Shown piece after piece: positions 25,485 to 38,340 of a stretch of DNA of 64,000 nt. A program made the translations under genes and the position numbers. Within the stretch, counting starts at the first letter, position 1, and each line of letters opens with the position of its first letter. The DNA comes from Liolophura sinensis (taxonomy: Eukaryota > Mollusca > Polyplacophora > Chitonida > Chitonidae), in assembly GCF_032854445.1 (NCBI RefSeq), contig NC_088302.1:57764237-57828236 (forward strand). The letters run 5' to 3'. The notes beneath the pieces were generated by a model. It made no database searches. It saw only the letters and a list, made by a program, of their open reading frames with translations, and was not told the origin of the DNA.

Positions 25485-28400
25485 TGCTGTAGCCCTACCT
25501 GTGTTGTGTATAACTGTACACCTGTCCAGATGACAATGTGCTGTAGCCCTACCTGTGCTGTGTATAACTGTACACCTGTCCAGATGACAACGTGCTGTAG
25601 CCCTACCTGTGTTGTGTATAACTGTACACCTGTCCAGATGACAATGTGCTGTAGCCCTACCTGTGCTGTGTATAACTGTACACCTGCCCAGATGACAACG
25701 TGCTGTAGCCCTACCTGTGCTGTGTATAACTGTACAAATGTCCAGATGACAACGTGCTGTAGCCCTACCTGTGTTGTGTATAACTGTACACCTGCCCAGA
25801 TGACAATGTGCTGTAGCCCTACCTGTGTTGTGTATAACTGTACACCTGTCCAGATGACAATGTGCTGTAGCCCTACCTGTGTTGTGTATAACTGTACACC
25901 TGTCCAGATGACAACGCGCTGTAGCCCTACCTGTGTTGTGTATAACTGTACACCTGTCCAGATGACAATGCGCTGTAGCCCTACCTGTGTTGTGTATAAC
26001 TGTACACCTGTCCAGATGACAATGCGCTGTAGCCCTACCTGTGTTGTGTATAACTGTACACCTGCCCAGATGACTATGTGCTGTAGCCCTACCTGTGTTG
26101 TGTATAACTGTACACCTGCCCAGATGACAACGTGCTGTAGCCCTACCTGTGTTGTGTATAACTGTACACCTGCCCAGATGACAACGTGCTGTAGCCCTAC
26201 CTGTGTTGTGTATAACTGTACACCTGCCCAGATGACAATGTGCTGTAGCCCTACCTGTGTTGTGTATAACTGTACACCTGTCCAGATGACAACGTGCTGT
26301 AGCCCTACCTCTGTTGTGTATAACTGTACACCTGCCCAGATGACAACGTGCTGTAGCCCTACCTGTGTTGTGTATAACTGTACACCTGCCCAGATGACAA
26401 TGTGCTGTAGCCCTACCTCTGTTGTGTATAACTGTACACCTGCCCAGATGACTATGTGCTGTAGCCCTACCTGTGTTGTGTATAACTGTACACCTGCCCA
26501 GATGACAATGTGCTGTAGCCCCACCTCTGTTGTGTATAACTGTACACCTGCCCAGATGACTATGTGCTGTAGCCCTACCTGTGTTGTGTATAACTGTACA
26601 CCTGCCCAGATGACAATGTGCTGTAGCCCTACCTGTGTTGTGTATAACTGTACACCTGCCCAGATGACAACGTGCTGTAGCCCTACCTGTGTTGTGCATA
26701 ACTGTACACCTGTCCAGATGACAACGTGCTGTAGCCCTACCTGTGTTGTGTATAAATGTACACCTGCCCAGATGACAACGTGCTGTAGCCCTACCTGTGT
26801 TGTGTATAACTGTACACCTGCCCAGATGACAATGTGCTGTAGCCCTACCTGTGTTGTGTATAACTGTACACCTGTCCAGATGACAACGTGCTGTAGCCCT
26901 ACCTGTGTTGTGTATAACTGTACACCTGTCCAGATGACAATGTGCTGTAGCCCTACCTGTGTTGTGTATAACTGTACACCTGCCCAGATGACAATGTGCT
27001 GTAGCCCTACCTGTGTTGTGTATAACTGTACACCTGTCCAGATGAAAACGTGCTGTAGCCCTACCTGTGTTGTGTATAAATGTACACCTGCCCAGATGAC
27101 AATGTGCTGTAGCCCTACCTGTGTTGTGTATAACTGTACACCTGTCCAGATGACAATGTGCTGTAGCCCTACCTGTGTTGTGTATAACTGTACACCTGTC
27201 CAGATGACAATGTGCTGTAGCCCTACCTGTGTTGTGTATAACTGTACACCTGTCCAGATGACAACGTGCTGTAGCCCTACCTGTGTTGTGTATAACTGTA
27301 CACCTGTCCAGATGACAACGTGCTGTAGCCCTACCTGTGTTGTGTATAAAAGTACACCTGTCCAGATGACAACGTGCTGTAGCCCTACCTGTGTTGTGTA
27401 TAACTGTACACCTGTCCAGATGACAACGTGCTGTAGCCCTACCTGTGTTGTGTATAACTGTACACCTGTCCAGATGACAACGTGCTGTAGCCCTACCTGT
27501 GCTGTGTATAACTGTACACCTGCCCAGATGACAATGTGCTGTAGCCCTACCTGTGTTGTGTATAACTGTACACCTGTCCAGATGACAACGTGCTGTAGCC
27601 CTACCTGTGTTGTGTATAACTGTACACCTGTCCAGATGACAATGTGCTGTAGCCCTACCTGTGTTGTGTATAACTGTACACCTGCCCAGATGACAATGTG
27701 CTGTAGCCCTACCTGTGTTGTGTATAACTGTACACCTGTCCAGATGAAAACGTGCTGTAGCCCTACCTGTGTTGTGTATAAATGTACACCTGCCCAGATG
27801 ACAATGTGCTGTAGCCCTACCTGTGTTGTGTATAACTGTACACCTGTCCAGATGACAATGTGCTGTAGCCCTACCTGTGTTGTGTATAACTGTACACCTG
27901 TCCAGATGACAATGTGCTGTAGCCCTACCTGTGTTGTGTATAACTGTACACCTGTCCAGATGACAACGTGCTGTAGCCCTACCTGTGTTGTGTATAACTG
28001 TACACCTGTCCAGATGACAACGTGCTGTAGCCCTACCTGTGTTGTGTATAAAAGTACACCTGTCCAGATGACAACGTGCTGTAGCCCTACCTGTGTTGTG
28101 TATAACTGTACACCTGTCCAGATGACAACGTGCTGTAGCCCTACCTGTGTTGTGTATAACTGTACACCTGTCCAGATGACAACGTGCTGTAGCCCTACCT
28201 GTGCTGTGTATAAAAGTACACCTGCCCAGATGACAATGTGCTGTAGCCCTACCTGTGTTGTGTATAACTGTACACCTGTCCAGATGACAACGTGCTGTAG
28301 CCCTACCTGTGTTGTGTATAACTGTACACCTGTCCAGATGACAACGTGCTGTAGCCCTACCTGTGTTGTGTATAAAAGTACACCTGTCCAGATGACAACG

Positions 28401-29215
28401 TGCTGTAGCCCTACCTGTGTTGTGTATAACTGTACACCTGTCCAGATGACAACGTGCTGTAGCCCTACCTGTGTTGTGTATAACTGTACACCTGTCCAGA
28501 TGACAACGTGCTGTAGCCCTACCTGTGTTGTGTATAACTGTACACCTGTCCAGATGACAACGTGCTGTAGCCCTACCCGTGTTGTGTATAACTGTACACC
28601 TGTCCAGATGACAACGTGCTGTAGCCCTACCTGTGTTGTGTATAACTGTACACCTGTCCAGATGACAACGTGCTGTAGCCCTACCCGTGTTGTGTATAAC
28701 TGTACACCTGTCCAGATGACAACGTGCTGTAGCCCTACCTGTGTTGTGTATAAAAGTACACCTGCCCAGATGACAATGTGCTGTAGCCCTACCTGTGTTG
28801 TGTATAACTGTACACCTGTCCAGATGACAACGTGCTGTAGCCCTACCTGTGTTGTGTATAACTGTACACCTGTCCAGATGACAACGTGCTGTAGCCCTAC
28901 CTGTGTTGTGTATAACTGTACACCTGTCCAGATGACAACGTGCTGTAGCCCTACCCGTGTTGTGTATAACTGTACACCTGTCCAGATGACAACGTGCTGT
29001 AGCCCTACCTGTGTTGTGTATAACTGTACACCTGTCCAGATGACAACGTGCTGTAGCCCTACCTGTGCTGTGTATAAAAGTACACCTGCCCAGATGACAA
29101 TGTGCTGTAGCCCTACCCGTGTTGTGTATAACTGTACACCTGTCCAGATGACAACGTGCTGTAGCCCTACCTGTGTTGTGTATAACTGTACACGTGTCCA
29201 GATGATAACAAGACT
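25485..29215. repeat. 54-bp minisatellite, about 69 copies, open on both strands
   Basis: The unit is TGTGCTGTAGCCCTACCTGT + gttgtgtataactgtacacc + tgtccagatgacaa, 54 bp. Because 54 is 18 codons and no copy has an indel, frames of more than 1,250 codons stay open in one + frame (unit MTTCCSPTCVVYNCTPVQ) and two - frames (units VVIWTGVQLYTTQVGLQH and RCHLDRCTVIHNTGRATA). Variants are point changes (cgtgct/tgtgct, tgtcc/tgccc, aactg/aaatg/aaaag). A run of 13 units is repeated at a shift of 702 bp (marker gatgaaaacg at 27041 and 27743). No signal peptide, splice context or start context supports translation. Confidence 0.97.
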
Positions 29216-29399
29216 TGTGATGCCATAACAAGCCACTTTCTCTACACATAATACATGCCTGATACCCAGGATTTCCATCTTGATGAAAAAGTACTCAAGA
29301 CTCACTGGAGAATAATAATCAGGAATCTAGTAATTACCAACAACAATATGCAGACAGTGACTAGTCAAAAGAGCTAGCTGGGTAGAATCACATTAGCAT

Positions 29400-29659
29400 A
29401 AGCTGTGGAGGCAGGCCATGGCTGGATGAGCTGTGGAGACTGGCCATGACTGGATGAGCTGTGGAGACTGGCCATGGCTGGATGAGCTGTGGAGACTGGC
29501 CATGGCTGGATGAGCTGTGGAGACTGGCCATGGCTGGATGAGCTATGGAGGCAGGCCATGGCTGGATGAGCTGTGGAGACTGGCCATGGCTGGATGAGCT
29601 GTGGAGACTGGCCATGGCTGGATGAGCTGTGGAGACTGGCCATGGCTGGATGAGCTGTG
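29400..29659. repeat. 28-bp minisatellite, about 9 copies
   Basis: The unit is GCTGTGGAGACTGGCCATGG + ctggatga. It runs straight into a truncated SINE tail at 29660. The - strand frames encode HSSSSHGQSPQLIQPW-like repeats, which are artefacts of the array. Confidence 0.95.
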
Positions 29660-29760
29660 GATCAAGCCCACCATAATGCTGGCCGCTGTCATATAAGTGA
29701 AATATTCTTGACTATGGCATAAAACACCAATCAAATAAATAAATAAATAAATAAATAAAT
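29660..29760 (+). mobile_element. SINE tail, 5'-truncated, ending in (AAAT)n
   Basis: The pieces ccaccataatgctggccgc, tataagtgaaatattcttga and aaaacaccaatcaaataaat match the tail half of the SINEs at 7.4 and 50.9 kb, here in + orientation and ending in six or so AAAT. The 5' break coincides with the end of the 28-bp array. Confidence 0.85.
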
Positions 29761-29774
29761 TAGGAAATCCTGTC

Positions 29775-30210
29775 TATTCGTTACAGATAAACTTTGATAG
29801 TCATTACAGGTGTCTGATCATTACAGGTTAAGTGTGCCTGGTCATTACAGATGAATCCTGCCTGGTCGTTACAGGTAAAGTCTGTCTGGTTGTTTAAGGT
29901 AAAGTCTGCCTGGTTGTTAAAGGTAAAGTCTGCCTAGTCGTTACAGGTAAAGTCTGCCTGGTAGCTTCAGGTAAACTGTGACAGTCGTTACAGGTAAAGC
30001 CTGCCTGGTCATTACAGGTTAAATCTGTCTGGTCATAACAGGTAAAGTCTGCCTGGTAGCTTCAGGTAAACTGTGACAGTCGTTACAGGTAAAGCCTACC
30101 TGGTCATTACAGGTTAAATCTGTCTGGTCATAACAGGTAAAGTCTGCCTGGAAGTTTCAGGTAAATTCTGACAGTCGTTACAGGTAATGTCTGCCTTGTT
30201 GTTACAGGGT
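29775..30210. repeat. About 24-bp degenerate array with GTTACAGGTAAAGTCTGCCT core
   Basis: About 18 units of (c/g)tcgttacaggtaaagtctgcctg vary by substitution. A compound block (cttcaggtaaactgtgacag, then cgttacaggtaaagcc) occurs three times near 29965, 30058 and 30150. The + strand units each carry CAGGTAAA, close to a 5' splice site but antisense to the gene. Confidence 0.9.
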
Positions 30211-30230
30211 AAAACCAGTGAAGCTCTTAC

Positions 30231-30460
30231 CTAGGCAGATCCCACACGCTGATACATAATCCGCATGGGGTAGCAGTGTTTTCTCCCCAGTTGGTAGACC
30301 GTGACAGTGGTAATGCCACAACTAACCTGGTCTTTATCAGCTGCTGTATTTCAGGCACGGTTCACAGGTAGCTGAAACACTCGAGATCCATGGGAAATCT
30401 CCGGAGAACCTGAGAAGAATGCTTGGTGACGTCACAGTGTGTAATCAGGAAGTGACACAC
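30231..30460 (-). promoter_or_regulatory. Candidate alternative promoter and untranslated first exon
   Basis: On the minus strand a perfect CRE palindrome TGACGTCA (30427-30434) lies next to CACTTCCTG, an ETS-type site (complement of 30446-30454). About 200 bp downstream is a 5' splice site GGGATCTGCCTAG|gtaaga (complement of 30225-30230, last exonic base 30231). The sequence between has short ATG frames only, so an untranslated first exon spliced to exon B is the simplest reading; exon B has an internal in-frame Met (AMEDVVSH). This rests on motifs only and could be chance. Confidence 0.28.
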
Positions 30461-31268
30461 ACGGGCTGACTTGTACAGTCTACCTGTACACACCTACAGC
30501 ATACCTGGCTCATGTTAATCATTGTGCCAGGCCTCCGTTCACTCAGCCAGCTCAATTTTTCACTGCTGTAAGGAGTTAACAGCCAGTTAGTGGGGTGAGG
30601 TTTGTACAGCATACCAGTGGCAGGGAGAGGTAGTAGGGGGGGAGGGGAGAGGGTGGAGAGTTAGGGGAGGGGGGGGGGGGGCATTCCACAGCGACAGGAG
30701 GACAGAGGTAGCTGGCTTTGCTCTTCACATGACCAGTCTGTTTATTACAGCCCTCTTCACACATACCTACCTAACAGGCTGTACAATGACTACACACAGC
30801 TCCTGGCAATGCTGTACAGCCCAGTACAGGTGATCGCTATTCCACACAGTTTTATGGGATATGTCCCATGGCGGCTAGAGACAGAGAGTTGGCTTCAGGC
30901 CCAGGTGGGTTCTGAGGCATATTCCATTTGTCAGTAAGACATTTAAACACTTAGAATTGTCACCTGGAGTGTAGGAACGTTTAGTTCTGCTAACACAGGT
31001 CAATAATTCTCATTGAAATCAGATCTATGGAGATCTAAAGGTAGGCCCACACTGTGATCTGTGCTATAGCTTCACCTGACACAGTAACACAGGTGGTTAG
31101 CATACGCTTGGCTAAGGCCTGTTGACCTGGCAAAACGGCCAGCGATCAGGCTGAGACAAGTCACAGATCTGTAGTCCTAGCTCCAGTCTGCCTTGTTTTT
31201 ACCATCAGAATTGATTAAGATTTGCCAGACAGTAGGAGACACCCATGTGGGGAGACACCCCTGTGGGG
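30461..31268. other. Unique intronic stretch with a G-run
   Basis: It contains a G-rich segment at about 30620-30690 on the + strand (gggggggaggggagaggg and a run of 11 G), which could form a G-quadruplex. The - strand frame over it (PPPSPNSPPSPLPPY) is low-complexity and not called coding. Confidence 0.5.
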
Positions 31269-31382
31269 AGACAAGCTCAAGGTGATGGGGCCCACAAGCT
31301 TAAGGTGATGGGGCCCACAAGCTTAAGGTGATGGGGGCCCATAAGCTTAAGGTGATGGGGCCCACAAGCTTAAGGTGATGGG
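31269..31382. repeat. 23-bp direct repeat, 5 copies
   Basis: The unit is ACAAGCTTAAGGTGATGGGG + ccc, with one copy reading gggcccataagc. It is preceded by two copies of a 17-bp repeat gtggggagacacccctg at 31236-31270. Confidence 0.9.
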
Positions 31383-33240
31383 GCAGTGGTGAGGGGTCTG
31401 GGTTTGCACAATCCCTAGCCTCCCTGAAACCTGGCTGGCCAAAGCTCCGCACAACCCTGACTTTATCAACAAATCCCCTGCTTCCTTCTGAACAAAACCT
31501 AGGTGTTCAATTGCAATACCATGGGGAAGCACAGCTATCCCACAGGGGCAGCTTTAGCAGCTAAACAACAGCAGCTGACACATCTGTCTCCTCCAGGTGT
31601 CTCAATACATGTGACTATGCAAAGAGAGGAGCAAGAAAAAAACTCTTCTCACATGGCTACTCTGGGGCCTTCCAAATGATAGGATGTCATGTAACTTGAC
31701 AATCAAATACCCACAGCTGAAGAAAACTGACACATTAAACTCCCTATTGCTCTTTTAACTGCAGGGATTGTCATTAAAGGTAAACAGAATCATGACTTGA
31801 TTGGCTGGGAGTGGAGACACAGCAGTTATTATGGATACGTCACACGATGAATTAAGTTTGTATTGTACATGCAAGAATATCAACAAACAAACAGCGGAAA
31901 CTTATGACTATCAGACACCTGAGAAAATCTTACTACATCAACACGGAGTATCAAACACTGTTCATCTGTCACACGTGCATCTCTAACTGTCTTATTCACT
32001 TATACTGTCACGCATCAATACATCAAGCTTATTAGTCAGGACACCGGCGTAAGATGACTCAATAAATTACCCTACCTGATTAGTCCAAGGAAAATTTGAA
32101 GCGAGGAAAAAATCTCAGAACTTCAATAAAATACTTCCAAAAATCCCACAAAAAATGAAGTTCATTGTGCTGTGAGTGCACTATGAGGAAAGTAGACAAA
32201 AATGCGATAACCAAATCTGCAATCTGCCACAGGGCTCAAAATTTGTCAGAAATGTCATAATACTGAGTTGCCCGTTGTACTTTAAACACGATGTTCAAGA
32301 TGTGAAGTTCAGTGTGCCATACAAGGATGCACCGATGCACAATGAGTTACATGTATTCTGGTGCATTTGTTACCTGTAGGGTTACTGTTTACAAAAGCCA
32401 ACACATATCAGGTGTATTTTCTGTAAATGGTATGAGAATTAAAAAATGTAAAATGTAGGGGAGGTAAAAACGTAACCATAAACGGTTATTGATAAACCTA
32501 AATGAAGAGGGCAGGAGAATGATTTCAAAACAACATCCACATCAATCAGCTCAAGATTTATATCTAGAATCAGGACCCCATGTGCACTTCCGCTTCTCGG
32601 GAAATGAAATGTGACAAATTACAAATGTAAATCTGTGTATAAAGTCTTTTGTCGCTGCCAGCCAGTGATTATTGGTGTACAGGTGCATGCTTGGTATCAA
32701 GATGATGGAAATGTTTAAGCTTTCGGCAGGTATAAGTTTTAATGATGAAAGTTTGAAATTCTGGGTGAGAAGATGCAGGGAGACAGGGGGTGATGAGGCT
32801 GTGAGTGATGTCCCCTTGGCTTTACAAGGCACCCTCCCAGCTGCCTGCATAGAAACATCCAGATTTTGATGGTCAACTTATGTCATGATTTTTATGGCTG
32901 CTTTCTCACAGGCTGGGCCAGGTATGCACCAAAGCTTATTGGCCACGGAATGTTTGGGACTGAGGTACAGCACTAAACATTAAAAAAACTAATGGGGCTC
33001 TGAAGCCATCTACAGACTATGACACTGACAGTTTGTATACATGAGTGACCTCCCCTTACTATGTACACTCAATCCTCTTCAATTGTCGAGCTCAGTGGGA
33101 GAATTGAAATGTACTTTTAGTTACTTTTATCAGCCCTTTCACCTGCTCTTCTTTTCATACCCTACACACAAAAATGTATTTTAATATAAAAGTTAATGGT
33201 AGAGAATCAATTCTGGAGTTTACTCTGACCACCAACAGTT
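31383..33240. other. Unique intronic stretch, 1.9 kb
   Basis: No array and no recognisable exon. Open frames of 60-100 codons at 31347-31532 (-), 32551-32850 (-) and 32672-32869 (+) have no domain and no consistent splice context. Confidence 0.5.
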
Positions 33241-33242
33241 TT

Positions 33243-35300
33243 CAAAACATGTCCCCACCAATGAGAGGGAAGCATTTACACATCAAAACATGTCTCACAA
33301 TGAGAGGGGAGCATTTACACATCAAAACATGTCCCACAATGAGAGGGGAGCATTTACACATCAAAACATGTCCCACAATGAGAGAGGAGCATTCACACAT
33401 CAAAACATGTCCCACAATGTGAGGGGAGCATTTACACATCAAAACATGTCCCACAATGTGAGGGGAGCATTTACACATCAAAACATGTCCCACAATGAGA
33501 GGGAAGTGTTTTCACATCAAAACATGTCCCACAATGTGAGGGGAGCATTCACACATCAAAACATGTCCCACAATGTGAGGGGAGCATTTACACATCAAAA
33601 CATGTCCCACAATGAGAGGGGAGCATTTACACCATCAAAACATGTCCCACAATGAGAGGGAAGTGTTTTCACATCAAAACATGTCCCACAATGTGAGGGG
33701 AGCATTCACACATCAAAACATGTCCCACATGAGAGGGAAGTGTTTTCACATCAAAACATGTCCCACAATGAGAGGGGAGCATTTACACATCAAAAACATG
33801 CCCCACAATGAGAGGGGAGCATTCACACATCAAAACATGTCCCCACAATGTGAGGGGAGCATTCACACATCAAAACATGTCCCACAATGAGAGGGGGAGC
33901 ATTTACACATCAAAACATGTCCCACAATGTGAGGGGAGCATTCACACATCAAAACATGTCCCACAATGAGAGGGGAGCATTTACACATCAAAACATGTCC
34001 CACAATGAGAGGGGAGTGTTTTTCACATCAAAACATGTCCCACAATGTGAGGGAAGTGCTTTCACGTCAAAACATGTCCCACAATGAGAGGGAAGTGTTT
34101 TCACATCAAAAACATGTCCCCACAATGTGAGGGGGAGCATTTACACATCAAAACATGTCCCACAATGAGAGGGAAGTGTTTTTCACATCAAAACTTGTCC
34201 CACAATGTGAGGGGAGCATTTACACATCAAAACATGTCCCACAATGAGAGGGGAGCATTCACACATCAAAACATGTCCCACAATGTGAGGGGAGCATTCA
34301 CACATCAAAACATGTCCCACAATGTGAAGGGAGCATTTACACATCAAAACATGTCCCACAATGAGAGGGAAGTGTTTTCACATCAAAAACATGTCCCACA
34401 ATGTGAGGGGAGCATTCACACATCAAAACATGTCCCACAATGTGAGGGGAGCATTTACACATCAAAACATGTCCCACAATGAGAGGGGAGTGTTTTCACA
34501 TCAAAACATGTCCCACAATGTGAGGGGAGCATTTACACATCAAAACATGTCCCACAATGAGAGGGAAGTGTTTTCACGTCAAAACATGTCCCACAATGAG
34601 AAGGGGAGCATTTACACATCAAAGCATGTCCCACAATGAGAGGGGAGCATTTACACATCAAAACATGTCCCACAATGAGAGGGGAGTGTTTTCACATCAA
34701 AACATGTCCCACAATGTGAGGGGAGCATTCAACACATCAAAACATGTCCCACAATGTGAGGGGAGCATTCACACATCAAAACATGTCCCACAATGTGAGG
34801 GGGAGCATTTACACATCAAAACATGTCCCACAATGAGAGGGGAGCATTTACACATCAAAACATGTCTCACAATGAGAGGGAAGTGTTTTCACATCAAAAC
34901 ATGTCCCACAATGTGAGGGGAGCATTCACACATCAAAACATGTCCCACAATGAGAGGGGGAGCATTTACACATCAAAACATGTCCCACAATGAGAGGGGA
35001 GTGTTTTTCACATCAAAACATGTCCCACAATGTGAGGGGAGCATTCACACATCAAAACATGTACCCACAATGTGAGGGGAGCATTTACACATGAAAACAT
35101 GTCCCACAATGAGAGGGAGCATTTACACATCAAAACATGTCCCACAATGTGAGGGGGAGCATTTACACATGAAAACATGTCCCACAATGAGAGGGAAGTG
35201 TTTTCACATCAAAACATGTCCCACAATGAGAGGGAAGTGTTTTCACATCACAAACATGTCCCACAAGGAGAGGGGAGCATTTACACATCAAACCATCAAG
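33243..35300. repeat. 39-bp minisatellite, about 52 copies
   Basis: The unit is CATGTCCCACAATGAGAGGG + gagcatttacacatcaaaa. Three unit types mix: gagagg..gagcatttacac, gtgagg..gagcattcacac and gagagggaagtgttttcac. Unlike the 54-bp array it has many single-base gains or losses (in the A, C and G runs), so the + frames hop between phases. Frames such as MSHNERGAFTHQN are artefacts. Confidence 0.97.
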
Positions 35301-36499
35301 AGATCAGGCAGTTGCACACGTAATATACATGAATCAAACTGTTTGGAGTAACAGAATGGCTTAGGGATGTCTTTCTTAGCAGTACACCAGCACAGAATTC
35401 AAACACAATTAAATACAATAACAGCTTAACCTCCACCCACTCACTTGTCTCAATCTTTATTTACCTGCAGTCACCTGGACAAAACAGGTAAGTCCAATGT
35501 ACAGCTTGTACCTGACAGAGATTAATGGAGGCTTAACAGGTACCCTCTCAGAGCATCATCTTAACCACCTTCCTGGCTATCACAAACAAAAGCTGGGCCC
35601 ACAAATTTTCATTATGCTGTAGTTACTATAGGATAACATATTCCCTGATTTAATTCACATGTAGAACTTAAAAAAATCTACAGTTAAAACCCCTCTAAAT
35701 TCACTGACCTATTGTTAGATGACCTGAAAGGTGAGGGAATACACAATACTAGACACTGATGGGGTTTTTACTTAGTCCATAAGATCTACTGTACAGCCAT
35801 CCACCCTGCAGGGGAACATCACTGAGGTCCTTTGTCTGACATGAGCTCTATAATTAGACAGATGTGCTTCCACACGAATGGACATAGCTTCATGTACTAG
35901 ACCTTTTCATCTGCTGACAAGTTTTCCCCTGAGCGATTCGCCGGAATCTTGACAGATTTCTTCTGTACAGGTAAATTCTGAATAAATTATAGAAAATATG
36001 CAACCTTCATCTGCTAACCTCAACTATCCACCAGTGTCACCATCTACTTGTCTGACAGGTAAGTCAGTGTCCTGCGAGTACACTGACCACACATAGCTGA
36101 TCGCATATTTCCTATCCAACATCACCATCTACGTGTGTTATAGGTACAGAGTAAGCTAGTCTGCATAGATCCACATGTGGTTAATATCCCTATTTAGCAG
36201 GTATATACCAAAAAGAAATTTTAAAAAGAATCAGAAAAAAATTTGACTTATTATCTGACTAGCTGTTGGAATAATTGATCACCTGCAGTGATGGAGCCAC
36301 AGACATATGATTTGAATCTTACACATAATTTGAATTGCTCACAATTTTAATCTTTATAATCAGTAGAATGTCTGTATGTATACACCTCAATTCCCTTGTT
36401 TGTAAACCCAACACCTAAAATCAGGCCAGCTGTGTTTGTGCCCTACTTTATGGGGTACAAACAACTGTATTATAAAACCTTCATTGTAAAATTACACAA
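35301..36499. other. Unique intronic stretch with scattered CAGGTAAG words
   Basis: The + strand has acaaaacaggtaagtcc (about 35480), tgtacaggtaaattc (35965) and gtctgacaggtaagtc (36055). All resemble 5' splice sites but on the strand opposite to the gene. No exon is called. Confidence 0.45.
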
Positions 36500-36504
36500 A
36501 AGGG

Positions 36505-37930
36505 GCATGTTTCTAGGTTATGGTACAGCTTCTAGGTTATGTAGGACCTTTCTAGGTTATTGTAGAATTCTTCTGGATTATGGTACAGCTTCTGGGTTAT
36601 GTAGACCTTCTGGTTTATGCAGAGCTTCTGGTTTATGTACAGTTTTCTAGGTAATAGAACAGTGCTTCCTGGGTTATGTAGACCTTCTGGTTTATGTAGA
36701 CCATCTCGGTTATGTTGAGTTCTGGTTGAGTTATGTTGAGTTCAAGAATTTTTTCACCTACTTGACTAATAGGTCATCCGACTTTAAGATAAGACAAGGT
36801 AACCATTAGGAACCCAAAGCCATCAGGAGTGCCTGGAGTACGCAGCCAACTTTTACCTGATGCTTGACAACCTCCTGAATTACAAGCTGTTACAATTTCC
36901 AGATAGGTGGACACATGCACATGTAAAGTTTCTATGTTACGGTTTAATTTCTTAATTATGGTGCAGTTTGTGCAGTTCATTTTCCAGGTTGTGATGGAGC
37001 TTTTGGGTAATGTAAGGTGATCTTACAGGCTGCTTCTGGGTAATGTAAGGTGATCTTACAGGCAGCTTCTGGGTAATGTAAAGTGATCTTATAGGCAGCT
37101 TCTAGGTAATGTAAGGTGATCTTACAAGCAGCTTCTGGGTAATTCATACTGTTTCTGAGTTAGAAGGTAATCTTTTTAACTTATATCTTACAGTTATAGG
37201 TTATGGTACACTTTTGGGGTTATGTTACTATCTTTATATCGTGATGCAGTTTGGAGTTATGTTACTGTGTTTAGGTCAAAGTACAGTTTTGGGGGTATGT
37301 TACTGTGTTTAAGTCACGGTGCAGTTTTGGGGTTATGTTACTGTGTTTAGGTTATCGTACAGCTTTGCGGTTATGTTACTGTGTTAGGTTATGGTACAGT
37401 TTTGGGTTAGTAAGTTGTGTTTAGGTCATGGTACAGTTTCTAGGTTATGGTGTACATTCAAGATTATGATATAGTTTTTAGGTTCCTGAGTTGTGGTACA
37501 GTTTCTGGATAATGGAGCAGTTTTTATGTTCTGGCTTATGGTACAGCTTCTAGGTGTTGGGTTATGGTACAGTTTTTATGTGCTGGGTTATGGTACAACT
37601 TCCAGGTGCTGGGTTATGGTACAGCTTCTAGGTCCTGGGTTATGGTACAGCTTCTAGGTGCTGGGCTATGGTACAACTTCCAGGTGCTGGGTTATGGTAC
37701 AACTTCCAAGTGCTGGGTTATGGTACAGCTTCTAGGTTTTGGGTTATGGTACAGCTTCTAGGTGCTGGGTTATGGATAGAGCTTCTAGGTGCTGGGTTAT
37801 GGTACAGCTTCTAGGTGCTGGGTTATGGATAAAGCTTCTGGGTGCTGGGTTATGGTACAGCTTCTAGGTGCTAGGTTATGGTACAGTTTCTAGGTGCTGG
37901 GTTATGGCACAGATTCTTGGATAGGGTAGA
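36505..37930. repeat. Degenerate 22-27-bp array, GGTTATGGTACAGCTTCTAG core
   Basis: There are two blocks (about 36505-36745 and 37190-37930), with a different short repeat between them (taatgtaaggtgatcttacaggcagcttctggg, about 32 bp, 4 copies, 37010-37150). The middle repeat shares its gtgatcttacaggcag words with the 38.3-39.8 kb array, so the two are probably related. The 3' block is most regular (ggtgctgggttatggtacagcttcta). Confidence 0.85.
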
Positions 37931-38340
37931 ATTCTAAACTGAGGTACAGTTTCACAGTCATGAGCATCAACTGCCACACTGTCGTCCTGAACAAACAGAC
38001 ACACTCACTACAATATCTGTGAAACGACAAGTGCACAAGTCTAGATAACAACATTTGCTGGGATAAAGTGACTGTGTTGTCTTTACATTTTCTAACACCT
38101 ATTCACATGTGTGTTGATGAAGCATAATTTAAACATAAAGTGACGTAATGATATCATTAGGTATGTGCCTTTCAATCACGTACTTCCGAAATATTCTACT
38201 GCTACGACTAAGCCAAACAATGCCATTAAAACCTATTCCAACTTTAATTTTTAAGTAAAATGTACCATGAACTTAAAAATAAGTGGTGAATTTCACAGTT
38301 TTATAGACATGTAGGTTATCACTGACTATGCAATGACTGC
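37931..38340. other. Unique AT-rich stretch
   Basis: No feature recognised between two arrays. Confidence 0.4.

Noticed and set aside
25449-29228. A 1,259-codon + frame with Cys-rich 18-residue units, superficially like a secreted Cys-rich repeat protein
   Set aside because: Two equally long frames exist on the other strand, the unit is a multiple of three with no indels, there is no signal peptide at the start, and the array lies in an intron of an opposite-strand gene. Treated as minisatellite.
33290-34916. Several overlapping + frames with MSHNERGAFTHQN units
   Set aside because: They hop between phases at every indel of the 39-bp array and have no start, stop or splice logic.
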